A stretch of 32,767 nt of DNA from Smittium culicis. Lineage: Eukaryota; Kickxellomycota; Harpellomycetes; Harpellales; Legeriomycetaceae. The notes under the pieces are model-generated. The model made no database searches, was not told the DNA's origin, and was given only the letters and a program-made list of their open reading frames with translations. Made by a program: the position numbers and the translations under genes. The stretch is taken from the NCBI GenBank assembly GCA_001970855.1, contig LSSN01001813.1, positions 1-32,767 on the forward strand. Reading direction: 5' to 3'. Positions 22,321 through 32,566 of the stretch are shown here, in pieces. Numbering within the stretch: the stretch's first letter is position 1; every line of letters begins with the position of its first letter.

Positions 22321-22407
22321 GACGCAATTGAAAATTATTTTCTCGACAATTATTAAAGCTTGGTGTAATTGGAAATATTAAAATTACATTTCATTTTATC
22401 TACTTAA

Positions 22408-22595
22408 CCCTTTCCCGTTCAACACTCTATAAAAAAATCAATTTTTTTATTCGTATATGATTTTTAAGTAAATTTATTATTAACTGTTATAATACAACAA
22501 ACGAATATTTCCTAAGGCCTCGGAATAAGTGAATTTTAATGAATAAGGTTGGCTATATTTGGTAGACCAAAAATTGTCTATCGTCCGTGAAAGGG
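22408..22595 (+). mobile_element. Family A piggyBac-like MITE, forward copy, 188 bp
   Basis: TTAA (22404-22407), CCCTTTCCCGTTCAACACTC; right end GTCTATCGTCCGTGAAAGGG and TTAA (22596-22599). Both target duplications are intact. One of the best-preserved copies. Confidence 0.9.
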
Positions 22596-22680
22596 TTAAT
22601 CATTTTTTATTTGCAATTATCATTTGCTAATAAAAATTAGCGAATCTATCGTTATCTATTTTTTATATGCAAACTTATAT

Positions 22681-22868
22681 CCCTTTCCCGCCCAAAACTC
22701 TTTGAAAAAATGAATTATATAATACTCTTATGATTTATATTTAAATTTATACTTTTTTGATACTCTATAATATACTGACTGTTGATTTATTCTCGGAAAT
22801 ATATTATTTTTATTGTATTCAGTTGGCTAAATTTAGTAGATCAAAAACACTTTACCGCCCAGGGAAGG
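22681..22868 (+). mobile_element. Family A piggyBac-like MITE, forward copy, 188 bp, lost TTAA
   Basis: CCCTTTCCCGCCCAAAACTC at the left and TTTACCGCCCAGGGAAGG at the right. The flanks now read ATAT and AATA, so the target duplication has decayed while the length is unchanged. It lies 85 bp from the previous copy in the same orientation. Confidence 0.8.
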
Positions 22869-22877
22869 AATATACAG

Positions 22878-22915
22878 TAGCACTCCGCACTATTAAAATA
22901 TCCCATTCATAATGA
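22878..22915. mobile_element. Remnant of a family D end
   Basis: GCACTCCGCACTATTAAAAT followed by ATCCCATTC resembles the family D right-hand terminal repeat. It is wedged between a family A MITE and a family E element. Confidence 0.3.
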
Positions 22916-22932
22916 ATTTCCCATATGCTGTT

Positions 22933-23189
22933 CTATATAAAGGCGATTCTTTATGAAGGAGTCATTTTATAGTGATAAGTGTTACAGCGTATAAATTTGA
23001 ATTAAAATTATATAACCAATTAGTTAGTTAGTCCATTTATCTAGCAGTTAAAAATTTCAAAATTAAAAGAATAATAGAAAAATTGAAATCCCTTTTCAAT
23101 TCTGCCAATAATGTTGGCAACTAATGAATAGCTTAACCAAATAAAATTAACTGCAACATAGTGCTCTTCATTCAGAAACTCCTATATAC
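22933..23189 (+). mobile_element. Family E MITE-like element, about 257 bp
   Basis: Left end TATATAAAGGCGATTCTTTA...GATAAGTGTT; right end GTGCTCTTCATTCAGAAACT followed by CCTATATA, which pairs with the left end as an imperfect inverted repeat. Interior GCAGTTAAAAATTTCAAAAT and CAATTCTGCCAATAATG match the copy at 11763. Confidence 0.65.
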
Positions 23190-23413
23190 ATTTTTAACCA
23201 AACTAAAACAGTCGATATTTTTTAAACTTTCGTCACCATGAAAGAGATTACGCATTTTCATAGCTAAATACTATTTTTGAATTATTAATTACTTAAAAGT
23301 GCTTAAATCTATTACATATTAATTATCTAACTGATTAATTTTTCATTTTCAAAAAGCTTCTGTTTTATTTTAGTCTGATACATAGCTTGACAGCTCTAAA
23401 AAATATTTTTTAA

Positions 23414-23615
23414 CCCTTTCAGGAGCGTTAGATCATTTTTGATCAACCAAATATGCCCGGCTGAATTCAACTAGAATAATTTTATCCGAAAACAGATAAA
23501 TCTATTGGTTTAATGCATAGTGTCATCGAATTATAAACTTGTTTATAAATCATTGATGAATCAATTAAATCAATGTTTTAAAAAGTTATAACTATTATTG
23601 GCGGATTCGGTAAGG
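23414..23615 (-). mobile_element. Family A MITE, reverse copy, about 202 bp, decayed right end
   Basis: TTAA (23410-23413), CCCTTTCAGGAGCGTTAGAT, interior TTATAAACTTGTTTATAAAT. The right end (GCGGATTCGGTAAGG then AATT) is eroded and the copy is slightly long, so small insertions are likely. Confidence 0.65.
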
Positions 23616-24055
23616 AATTTTCATTGTCCGTTTAATTCCGTAAGTGCTATTTCTTATAAAAATACTTGGCTTGCTCGATTTAATTAAATATGAAATTCTA
23701 TGCACTATAAGGTTTTAGTCCTATAAGCTGCCCTGTTTAAAAAGAGTCCCCTAAATGGTTGGACTCTCTTTCCGATATCAGACTAATTTGAGTCGCAAAA
23801 ATATATTTTATTGCTATTTCATTTGCTATATCAAACTATTGGTTATATGGTTATTTATTTGGTAGAATTTTCAAATAGGATTTAAATAGAAAAGCAAAGC
23901 TGTTTAGTTGGAAAATATCGATAGATAAGACCCGCTTCTCGAACCAAAATTATGTATTCCTAGAGGATTTTTTGAAGATCCAAAACATTTCATATAAACT
24001 ATTTCTATTCATTATCTTTAGTTTTAGTTTTATACCCAAATGGCAAGTATCTTTA

Positions 24056-24243
24056 CCCTTTCCCGCCCAAAGCTCATTAAAAAATGAATTTAATGATTCG
24101 TTTGTGATTTGTAAGCAAGTTTATTATTTGCTGTTATTTTAAAATAAACCAAAATCCCTTAAGGCCTCAGAATTGAATTATTTTAATTGAGCACAATTCA
24201 CTATATTTTGTTGATCAAATATAGTCTACCGCGCGGGAAAGGG
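24056..24243 (+). mobile_element. Family A piggyBac-like MITE, forward copy, 188 bp
   Basis: CCCTTTCCCGCCCAAAGCTC at the left (after TTTA, one change from TTAA) and GTCTACCGCGCGGGAAAGGG at the right followed by TTAA (24244-24247). The terminal repeat CCCTTTCCCG is perfect at both ends. Confidence 0.9.
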
Positions 24244-24307
24244 TTAAACACATCTATACGGCCAATAGATATGTCTAATTGGTATATTCAAATCGGGTTT
24301 CTAATAT

Positions 24308-24345
24308 TTATTGTTCCGCTCCAATAATAGCCTCTAATAAACTAG
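24308..24345. mobile_element. Remnant of a family D end
   Basis: TGTTCCGCTCCAATAATAGC followed by CTCT resembles the family D right-hand terminal repeat; no partner found. Confidence 0.3.
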
Positions 24346-24407
24346 CTTAATTTTTTGTACCAAATCCAGAAAAAATTTAATTCGCATCATAGATTAGCTT
24401 TTATTAA

Positions 24408-24597
24408 CCCTTTCCCGGGCAGTAGACTATTTTTGGCCCACTAGATGTAGCCAGATGTGTTCAGTAAAAATACTTTAATTCCGGGGCTTTAAGAAATATT
24501 GGTTTATTTGTTGAATAATAGAAAACAGTTAATTTACAAATAAACAATAAACGAATCATAAATTTGATTTATTATAAGAGTGTTGGGTCCGATAGGG
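24408..24597 (-). mobile_element. Family A piggyBac-like MITE, reverse copy, 190 bp
   Basis: TTAA (24404-24407), CCCTTTCCCGGGCAGTAGAC; right end GTGTTGGGTCCGATAGGG and TTAA (24598-24601). Interior AAACGAATCATAAATTTGAT matches other reverse copies. Confidence 0.88.
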
Positions 24598-24667
24598 TTA
24601 AAAAGGCTGACTAATGATAAAATTTCAAAATTTCAATTACATATATTATCGTTGAAAAAATAAAGAT

Positions 24668-24865
24668 CCGAGTGGGTGATTATTTCGAGGAGTGGAACTT
24701 TTCCTATTCAATATTTCCTACTCTACATCTTTATTTTTTTAATCTTTTTTAGAGAAATTAACAAACAAATAACCTGATGGAACTATTAGCTTATCATAAT
24801 TCAAATTAGTAAATATAACATCCGAGAAAAAAATATTCCTCTTCTGCTAAGTGTTCCATATGCCT
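24668..24865 (+). mobile_element. Family D MITE, about 198 bp
   Basis: Left end CCGAGTGGGTGATTATTTCG followed by AGGAGTGGAAC; right end CCTCTTCTGCTAAGTGTTCC followed by ATATGCC, a diverged form of the family end. Interior TTCCTATTCAATATTTCCTA and AATTCAAATTAGTAAATA parallel the other copies. Confidence 0.6.
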
Positions 24866-25082
24866 GGCAATTCAAAAAATAAAGTAACTATCTATTGAAA
24901 TTTATTTTTCATGTAGATTTCTAGATTTATTTTCATTCGTTTTAATCTCCAGTATAAGGGAATTTTACTTTACCAATTATCTTCAATAGCACTATTCCAT
25001 TTTTAATATAATATTGTTATTCCCAGAGTACAAATTATTTTCTATTATGCCTAAAGTGCATTTTAGAAACTTTTATACCTAA

Positions 25083-25613
25083 ATGCCCTTGGATGGTCGT
25101 CAAATTTTTAATTTTCAGGATTTTTTTTTATTTATACTTTGCTTATCTCGCCAAAAAAAAATTTTTTTAATTATTGATACAGAATTCTTAATGGTAAAAA
25201 CTCCTTTGTTACTATGTTTTTATATACGAATGCCAGCTTTCAATAAAAAAAATAAATATTTCGCACTTATTGGATTTTTTATTCAAAAGTCCGGCTTTTT
25301 TTTAATACATAATTTTAAATTGTCACCAAATTATTTTTTATGTAAATTCCATAAAATATATTTTTTATTAATGGGAATGACCACTTGTAGATTTACTCAG
25401 AGCTTATTTGGCACAAAGCCCATTTTACTGTATGGAAACCTTTACTTAATTTTAGTTAATAATTGTATCTATAAATTAAAGCTCTTTTTTCATAATTTAA
25501 ATTATCCCATGTTTTATATCTATTGGTTCCTACAAATTAAATACCTTTCAGAGACTGAAATCGCTATTATATATAAACTAGCAAAGATATTTTTTCATGC
25601 TAGTTTAACTTAA
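25083..25613 (+). CDS. Unidentified hydrophobic 176-aa open reading frame
   Basis: The ATG follows immediately after an in-frame TAA (25080-25082) and the frame stays open for 176 codons. That is much longer than any other unspliced frame here except the velvet exon and the retrotransposon ORF2. At this base composition stops are frequent, so an unbroken frame of this size is unlikely by chance, although the T-rich strand lowers the odds of TAA. The product is dominated by Phe, Leu, Ile, Tyr and Lys, with several hydrophobic runs (FFLFILCL, YFALIGFFI, IYFLLMGM, LLYGNLYLILVNN) that could be membrane segments; no domain is recognised. Composition equals that of the intergenic DNA, unlike the velvet exons, which argues against a normal host gene. 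It could be an organelle-derived or transposon relic, or chance. Confidence 0.25.
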   Translation: MPLDGRQIFNFQDFFLFILCLSRQKKIFLIIDTEFLMVKTPLLLCFYIRMPAFNKKNKYFALIGFFIQKSGFFLIHNFKLSPNYFLCKFHKIYFLLMGMTTCRFTQSLFGTKPILLYGNLYLILVNNCIYKLKLFFHNLNYPMFYIYWFLQIKYLSETEIAIIYKLAKIFFHASLT

Positions 25614-27069
25614 ATTTAAATTTAGATTATATATTTATATAATAGAAAAAAATTGAGACGCTATATGCAGCAATCCTAATTTATTAATTAATGTTAAATA
25701 GTTTTTTTATAGTGAAATATCAGGTGAGCCTACTCAAATTGTAGTTGAACAATGCCAGAGAATTTATGCTGAAAAAGCTGAACCTTTTTAAACTTTAAGT
25801 TTTACATTTAATATTAGATTTTGATTAAATATTTTGTGGCTAGATTATAACCAATACCACTATTTGATATTCTCTGTGTCAAAAAAAAAAAAACAAAAAA
25901 CAAAAAGTATTTATTACAAAACACTCGTTTTATAGAAAAAGCACTTAGAAATATAATCATATCTTGATATTAGTAATTTTCGATAATTAATCAGCTATTA
26001 TTTTATCAGCAAATAATTGATATTAATCAGTATTTTTGATTTATTTTATTGTATATTAAGAATGACCATTACTCTTTCAACCAACGAGAGATCAAGTTTT
26101 AAGTTATAAAAGAATAAGTATATAAATTCCATCCACTAAATTATAATTATTATCTGTACACTAAGTAAATGATGAACTATGAAATGTATACTTTACGCCT
26201 TGTATATTTTTCCACCAAAAGAAAGTATAGAGTTAAGTAAATTTTATCGCTCCAGGCATTTGATTTTTATCAAAAAAATTGAAAACTTGTCGATTCTGTT
26301 CTATGGTAAACAGGTCATTTTACATCACTAATATAGATTTTCATTATTTCGAAAAACTGAATTTCTGGATATCTATAGAATAAATTATATACTAAAGTTT
26401 GTATCACAATCATTATACTACAATAAATTAAAAAACTTAAACTTTCTTGTGCTTTTTATATACGCCTGTTTTTTGAATGTACCGCTTTTCTTTAATTCTT
26501 TACTAACTCACAAATTATTGGGTTGGTTTAAATAATGATATCGAGTAATTATTAATAAAAACTTTATATAAACCGATAGTTTCTTATTAATTTGACCATA
26601 TTAGATAGAAAATATTCTCATGCTACTCAATAAGAAACGAAATAAATAATGAATGAAAAAATCATAATTTTATAAAAATTACTTATATTATTAAAGCTGC
26701 CTTGGATAGTCATAATTTAATACAAACTATTGATACCAATAGAATCTAATTAAAATATATTAGCTTAATATTATGATTAATACCATTTTTAGATTATTTA
26801 ATCACTAGAAATTAAAAAATCTAGTGATGATTCTATAATCAAAAATTTTTTAGTCTATAATGTAATTGATTTGCATTAAATAGTGATGTTCAAGGCATTT
26901 TAAAAACGTGGAACGTTTTTAGAATGAGAGAAACTTTATTTTTTGAAATATTTTTTGTTAAAAAAAATTTTGTGATATTTTTAGCTAAAATATCAGATCC
27001 ATTTGCTAGTTTATAATAATTGAATTTAATTACCAAATAATATTTTAAGCGAAGGAAATATTTAATATG
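25614..27069. other. Gene-free A+T-rich stretch with one hairpin
   Basis: No gene is supported. A 9-bp inverted repeat, ATCACTAGA and TCTAGTGAT, lies at 26801-26809 and 26820-26828. Confidence 0.45.
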
Positions 27070-27160
27070 GATGGTTCCACTCTCATACCAATAAAATTCT
27101 GTGAAAAAAAAAAAAGAAAAAAAAAGGATGGTTCCACTCCATGAAATAATCTCCCATATT
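27070..27160. mobile_element. Fragmentary family D ends, duplicated around an A-rich run
   Basis: GGATGGTTCCACTC occurs twice (27070 and 27126). The second is followed by CATGAAATAATCTCCCATAT, a good family D right end. Between them is a long A-rich run. Looks like a rearranged or slipped remnant. Confidence 0.4.
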
Positions 27161-27383
27161 ATTTTAACTCAATGTACAATTTTTGGAGATTAAATCAGCT
27201 ATTAATTGGGGGATTTATATTTACGCATATTACAAATTAGGAGATATACCAAATTATAATAAAATTCCATGAGTGTCCACTCTAATTGGTTCATGGATTA
27301 ATATTTATCTATTTATAAGGTTGATTACTCACTCTTTATTTGTAAATCTGTCGTTTTTGGCTTTTTACGTAGAAAATTTATAT

Positions 27384-27411
27384 CTATTACCTAAAAATGA
27401 ATAGGTAATAG
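27384..27411. repeat. Perfect 9-bp inverted repeat
   Basis: CTATTACCT and AGGTAATAG separated by 10 nt. No gene nearby to give it a role. Confidence 0.6.
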
Positions 27412-27754
27412 TGGGCTCTAGGCCTTTTATCTAATATAATTCCCGTCAAAAATATAAAACACACAATACTTTTTTACTTCGCCACATAAAATCTATCGGA
27501 CAAACAAGTTACAAAATAAATGCAACTATCCTATTTTTGTCAGTATGTCCGGAGCAAATATTTTCACACTTTTTCTATTGGTTTTAGTATTGATATTCTG
27601 CTGAATAAATATCACATTCAGGGAAAGTTTTTTTCAAGGCAAGTTTTATTGTCTAAAAATTCAAAGTAACTCGTAAAAAATATATATGGATACTATTCTT
27701 AAACGTTAATTTGCTTTTATCAATTCTTAATACACTCCTAAGAGTGAAATACCT

Positions 27755-28173
27755 TGACGTGGTTTAGGGGCTTAAGTAGTGCACTTAGAAAAGTACACTA
27801 TACTAAAATTTCATACAGCGTTGCACTATCCTTGGTCGGGGATAGTGAAGGCAACGCCCAGCGATTCGGAGGACAGCGATTCCAGAGGAGGACCATCTAG
27901 AAACAGGAGGAACCGATTCGTTTAGCATAGTCTGAGACATTATCTGTGCACAAGTCCAGCGTTCGACAGCATTACGGAACTCAGCCGTTTAGCAGCTTAT
28001 TGTAGGAGAGCCAGGTCGATCATTCCCACGTTTGGGTGGGAGCCTATTTTTTATTAATTCTGTTAGATGTAGGCTCTGACTAGGAGCTCAATGATCTCAA
28101 CGAATTCAATTTTTTTGGAACGAGCTTAATTCCAGACTGCTTGTAACTTCATTCATCCAGACTACTTGAAGCA
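27755..28173. mobile_element. G+C-rich island, candidate solo LTR (about 419 bp)
   Basis: Composition changes abruptly from A+T-rich to near-balanced over this block. It can be bounded as TGACGTGGTT...TACTTGAAGCA, with TG and CA ends, flanked by ATACCT (27749-27754) and ATGCCT (28174-28179), a possible six-base target duplication with one mismatch. Internally there are imperfect hairpins (AGTGCACTT/AAGTACACT near 27778-27800; CCCACGTTTGGGTGGG near 28026), a short tandem repeat (AGCGATTCGGAGGAC then AGCGATTCCAGAGGAGGAC near 27861) and a repeated CCAGACT(G/A)CTTG near 28132-28168. No frame is open for long. G+C-richness continues to about 28250, so the true edges may differ. A decayed non-coding RNA gene or retroelement fragment are alternatives. 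Confidence 0.4.
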
Positions 28174-28249
28174 ATGCCTGGGTGGATCTTTCGGATGGTA
28201 GATTGATCTCATTTCTCTTTAGGCACGCAGCCAGTAGTCCGGCAGTGGA

Positions 28250-28902
28250 ATTTATTAGTATTAGGATATTAGCTTTTTTATGCCTTGCACCAACTTTACT
28301 ATTTTTTTGTTTATTTTACCGCATACTTTCTTTTATTGTTATCGTACCAATAAAATTACGAGATTAAATAAAAAAACAATTCTTAATACGTTTACTTTTT
28401 TATTTTAACTATTCTAAGAATAATAATTGGTTTGATAACTAGGCTTATTATTATATCTTGTCTCAAAAAGTAAATTAGAAATATCGGACTATTAAAAAGA
28501 AACTTTTTCTATTAGTCTAGACTCTAAAAATATTGTTCCTTTTAATTTAGATACTCATAAAGCGTACCTGTAAAAAATAGTTATGGCGTATTTTCATAAT
28601 TATAATATTTTCCCTATTTAAGGATATCTTAGTTAAAAATATAGAGCTTGTGGTTCTTAGCTCTACCTTAATAATGTACTTTGTTGAAAGCCATAAAAAA
28701 ATTTTCAGAAAATCTGGATAGATTGCAAATAAAATGTTATTTACTTATAGTTTCTTGGGTTTTCTATTATCTTATACCAACAATTCTTCGAAAAGCAAAT
28801 TGAAGTTTTTAATATGTAGAAATTTCAAATTCACAGCATTTTAGTAGCTTTTATTGATCTAAAAGTAAAAAATGATCCAAAAACAATTAAAATATGTATG
28901 TG
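28250..28902. other. Gene-free A+T-rich stretch
   Basis: Nothing recognised between the G+C-rich island and the second copy of the 280-bp repeat. Confidence 0.45.
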
Positions 28903-29183
28903 AAGTGTAAATATAGTCACATTACACCTTTGTTTGTATATAGCCAATAATTATGCATGATAAGCATAGTTAGTCTATTGGTTATGCTGAATCGATGTTT
29001 GTGTCTCTTTGTGAGATATTTTGGTATTTAAATATTCGAGTCCAAGAATCTATGAATCTTGGTCTCATTCTCGTTAACAGTTGCATTAATAAAGATTGAT
29101 CTTATACCATACTATTTAATAATTAAACATCATTTAGCTATAGTTCTTGGGAAGAACTAATAAGCACAGCGAGCAGCTCTTTT
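28903..29183 (-). repeat. 280-bp dispersed repeat, copy 2 (inverted relative to copy 1)
   Basis: Reverse complement of 22045-22320 with scattered differences and small indels. It carries TAGTTCTTGGGAAGAACTA, CTCGTTAACAGTTGCATTAA, TTTAAATATTCGAGTCCAAG and CTATTGGTTATGCTG. The homology stops abruptly at both sides, consistent with a transposed unit. The TGTTG seen in copy 1 reads TGCTT here. Confidence 0.6.
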
Positions 29184-30217
29184 ATGTATACCAATAATCT
29201 TTCAAATTATTTATTAGTAATCTTTCTTAGATTATTTGTTTTCGCACGCTATTCATCAAAAATAAATAATGAATGCCAAAATATATCTGTCTTACAGACT
29301 TAGTTTTTTTTTATTAAATAACGAAAATCTTTTATAAACCAAACATCCTGTATTCTGGTTAAATTATGTTATTAACTATATATTTTTTAGATAAGTAATT
29401 CAAAATTTCACTTATTTTTATATTCGAAAATTTTAATGTATCACAATACACACAAAAAAAAAATTAAAAAAAAACAATTTTACGAACACAATCTACAATA
29501 TTTGAATCGCTTAACATTTTCATAGATTTTTTCAGTACACATACGTAAAAAAATGTGTTGGTTTTGTACTTGCGCACATATGCAACATAATATTTTGAGG
29601 CAGAACATATTCTAATACTATATTATTTACTTATACAAGTTAAACAAAAACATTGCAGGAATATGATAAAATGTTGATCAACACTTTATAATTGCGTCTG
29701 GATTTATGTTTTAATCTGTTAAGTAGATTGTGTTCCTAAACAGCTTAGATCTAACAAAGCTATAACTAATTTCTAATTTATTATATAAAATACAAGCCTT
29801 AATTTATTTAATTTATTTAGTTTATTTAATTTATATAAGTGAAAGTGCTTCCATAAAAAATATACACTAAAAAAAAATGACACTATATTTTTAACTAATA
29901 CATAATTAATAATATCTAATTGTAGTATTAATAAGCTCCGTAAATATATCCAAAGGATAAAATTGATATTAATAGTCCCAATATTCATAGCAATCTCCAT
30001 TGGTTGATGAAAATATGATAATTTCAAAAATTACTCATAAAAAACATTATTAATTCATACAATAGCCTTCATTTACAACTAAGGATTTTATTTAAGAAAG
30101 TTGCTTGTATAGAAAATATGTAGCTTATAAAAAGCCAATCCTTAATTAATAGTATTTTATTTTATTTTATTTGATTAAAATAAAATGTTATTAACAAAGC
30201 TATTTATTTATAACTCC

Positions 30218-30218
<1 letters not shown>
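29184..30218. other. Gene-free A+T-rich stretch
   Basis: No gene is supported. A short TTTAATTTA-type tandem run lies at about 29800-29836. The minus-strand frame at 29773-30027 covers that run and is not credible. Confidence 0.45.

Positions 30219-30283
<65 letters not shown>
30219..30283. repeat. (TATC)n microsatellite, about 16 units
   Basis: An uninterrupted run of the tetranucleotide TATC/CTAT over 65 bp. Perfect purity suggests it is young and likely length-variable between strains. Confidence 0.97.
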
Positions 30284-30285
<2 letters not shown>

Positions 30286-32566
30286 ATGAAGATTATTATA
30301 AATCTTCCCAATATAAACAACAGGGTAAATTGAATTTATTAAAAATATTTGCTTTAAATAAAATCTAAAAAAAAGAATTCAAATTCGAAATAATAATTCA
30401 AGAGTATAGTAATTCAATCAGAATCAAAAATTATGTGTTTACAAACTTAGATACGTCGACCTAAAGCAGCTGATAGTAAAAATATACCTCTAAATATACT
30501 ATTAAGAAACGCCCCTTCCCCTTAAAAAAAAATAAGGAAAACATAAAGAATTATCGGATCTATAAGAATTCTCAATGATTAACTGAAACCGCATAATTTT
30601 GTGAATGTGAGATAGATTAAAAATAATTAAGGCGCAAGCTATTGTGATTGGATGGTAAACGGTGTAATTATCTGGGAAAATACAAAAACCAACACTATTA
30701 CTACTAAATAAGCACATTAAATCCTCTGATATCAATTAAAATAAAAGGCTTTTATTTATTCAAAAATAGGCTTAAAATCTCAAAAAAATCAATTTATATC
30801 AACTCACAAAGTATATCTATGATAACAAAGCATGAATTATATCTATATATAATTTCCTTGGATTATGAAGCGTGGTAATTAAAGAATACCCAAAATTGTT
30901 GAACGTAAGATAAGTTCTTTTCATTTTTTCTACAAAAAATTGTTTTTTTGAAATATGTCGGAGTATTCCCAATACTCCACCTAGAACTTTGATATTTGGT
31001 TTTAGGTTTTTTCTTTGGTTCAATTTAAAACTTTTCTAATACTTATGAGATATAAAAACAATAAATTCGACTAGTTTATAATAATGTTTATTTGTGTATT
31101 ATTCAAAACTCGATATATTCCCCCATTTTGGAAGGAAATTGTGCTTTTTATATAGCTCATTTCTTCACTAATATTAATAATAATAAACAATAGTATTTTT
31201 CTTGTAGTGATAAAATAAAGTATTAGAATAGAAAGGTTAGTAGAATTTTTCGAGTAAAAAGAAAGAAAAAATATAGATGTGAAATAAATAATAATAAACT
31301 TGGCGAATCATCAAAATTCACAAAGAGAGGATAGGATTTCCTATAAAAACTCACAACAGTATTAAAACTCTTTGTAATAACACTAGGTTAATCATCTCTT
31401 TGATTATAATGATGGTTCTTTGATTAGATGCTTTCTTTGTTCTATCGCTTTGCTAATCTCCGCTACGACAAATATATCCTTCTAATTGTATTAAAATCTC
31501 ATCATAAATCGGATTAGGAAAATAAATTCACAATCATATATATCATTGGTTCTAAAATAAAAATTGAATCCAAGAGGGATCAAAATCCTAAACATTTTGT
31601 AAATTCTCGGAGCATTTGAAAAACGAATTTAAACGCTTCATATAATTTAATATATAATAAAATAAGAATATTTTATAAAAAAGATACCAGAAAGGTCATA
31701 ATTGTTTGGTAAAAGCTTATATAAGAGGCATAAATGAGTAATATCAAAATTATTTAATCATCAAACGACAAAAAACCGGAATTTAATCAAATAAAATTAT
31801 ATAAAAGGAAATAAAAAGGATCAAGATAAAATGGGTATAAAAAAATATTTCTTTTGGTAAAATCGTTCTATTTGAAAGAATTCGAGCGATTCTAGTGCTA
31901 TTTTTTTCTGTAAAATCGTCAGTAATATTTATATTTTTCCTAAGTGAAGCGAAAAGATCTAATTTTTGGAGATAATTTTATGATATAGTGTCTACAAGAA
32001 GTCGAATTTCCAACTAAATAATAGTATTGATTTTTTTTTTGGTATTAAAAACACATAAACAAGCTTACTTTACTTATGGCGATAAATTAATATAGCTAAA
32101 ATGGAAGAGTAATAAATAAATCCAATCTTGAATAAAAGCCCTATAACACTAAATAATGAAAACTCAAAAATAGAGATGCAGCTAAGAAAGGGAAATTAAA
32201 ACTCCAATATTCTGTACAGCTGATCAGGATGGAGAAGGAATATCAAAAATACAGTGAATGAAGAAATCATTAAAAATGAAATGTTATAAAAATTATCATT
32301 AAATTCACTCAAACCATAAGAGGTGATAGAAATAGTAATATGTAAAAATATCAATAAACTAATGGGAATAATTATTACTATAAAAAAGAGCTTGAATTGA
32401 GTAATATTTTAAAATTTATTATTCAGAGTTATAAAATAGAATAATCTAATCAATATTATGTGATAAAAGAAAAAAAAGACTATTACATGAAAAGTGATGA
32501 TATGGAAATTATGGCCTAGAAATTTAAAGATATCAAAATAATACAAAAAAAAAAGCAAATTTTTTT
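30284..32566. other. Mostly gene-free A+T-rich stretch
   Basis: No confident gene. Two minus-strand open segments (30502-30735 and 30817-31038) are discussed under rejected items. The remainder is A+T-rich filler without bounded repeats. Confidence 0.4.

Noticed and set aside
27798..27826. TATACTAAAATT followed by ATACAG, reminiscent of the core of U6 snRNA
   Set aside because: The ACAGAGA box, the 5' stem-loop and the conserved stretch after it are absent. The match is limited to an A+T-rich dodecamer.
30502..31038. Two successive minus-strand open segments (68-77 codons) with a GTGAGT donor-like site between them and a TATCAG acceptor
   Set aside because: The first segment ends in TAG before the donor-like site, so they do not join in frame. 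Neither has a recognisable domain and the ends lack proper starts. A decayed gene is possible but not supported.
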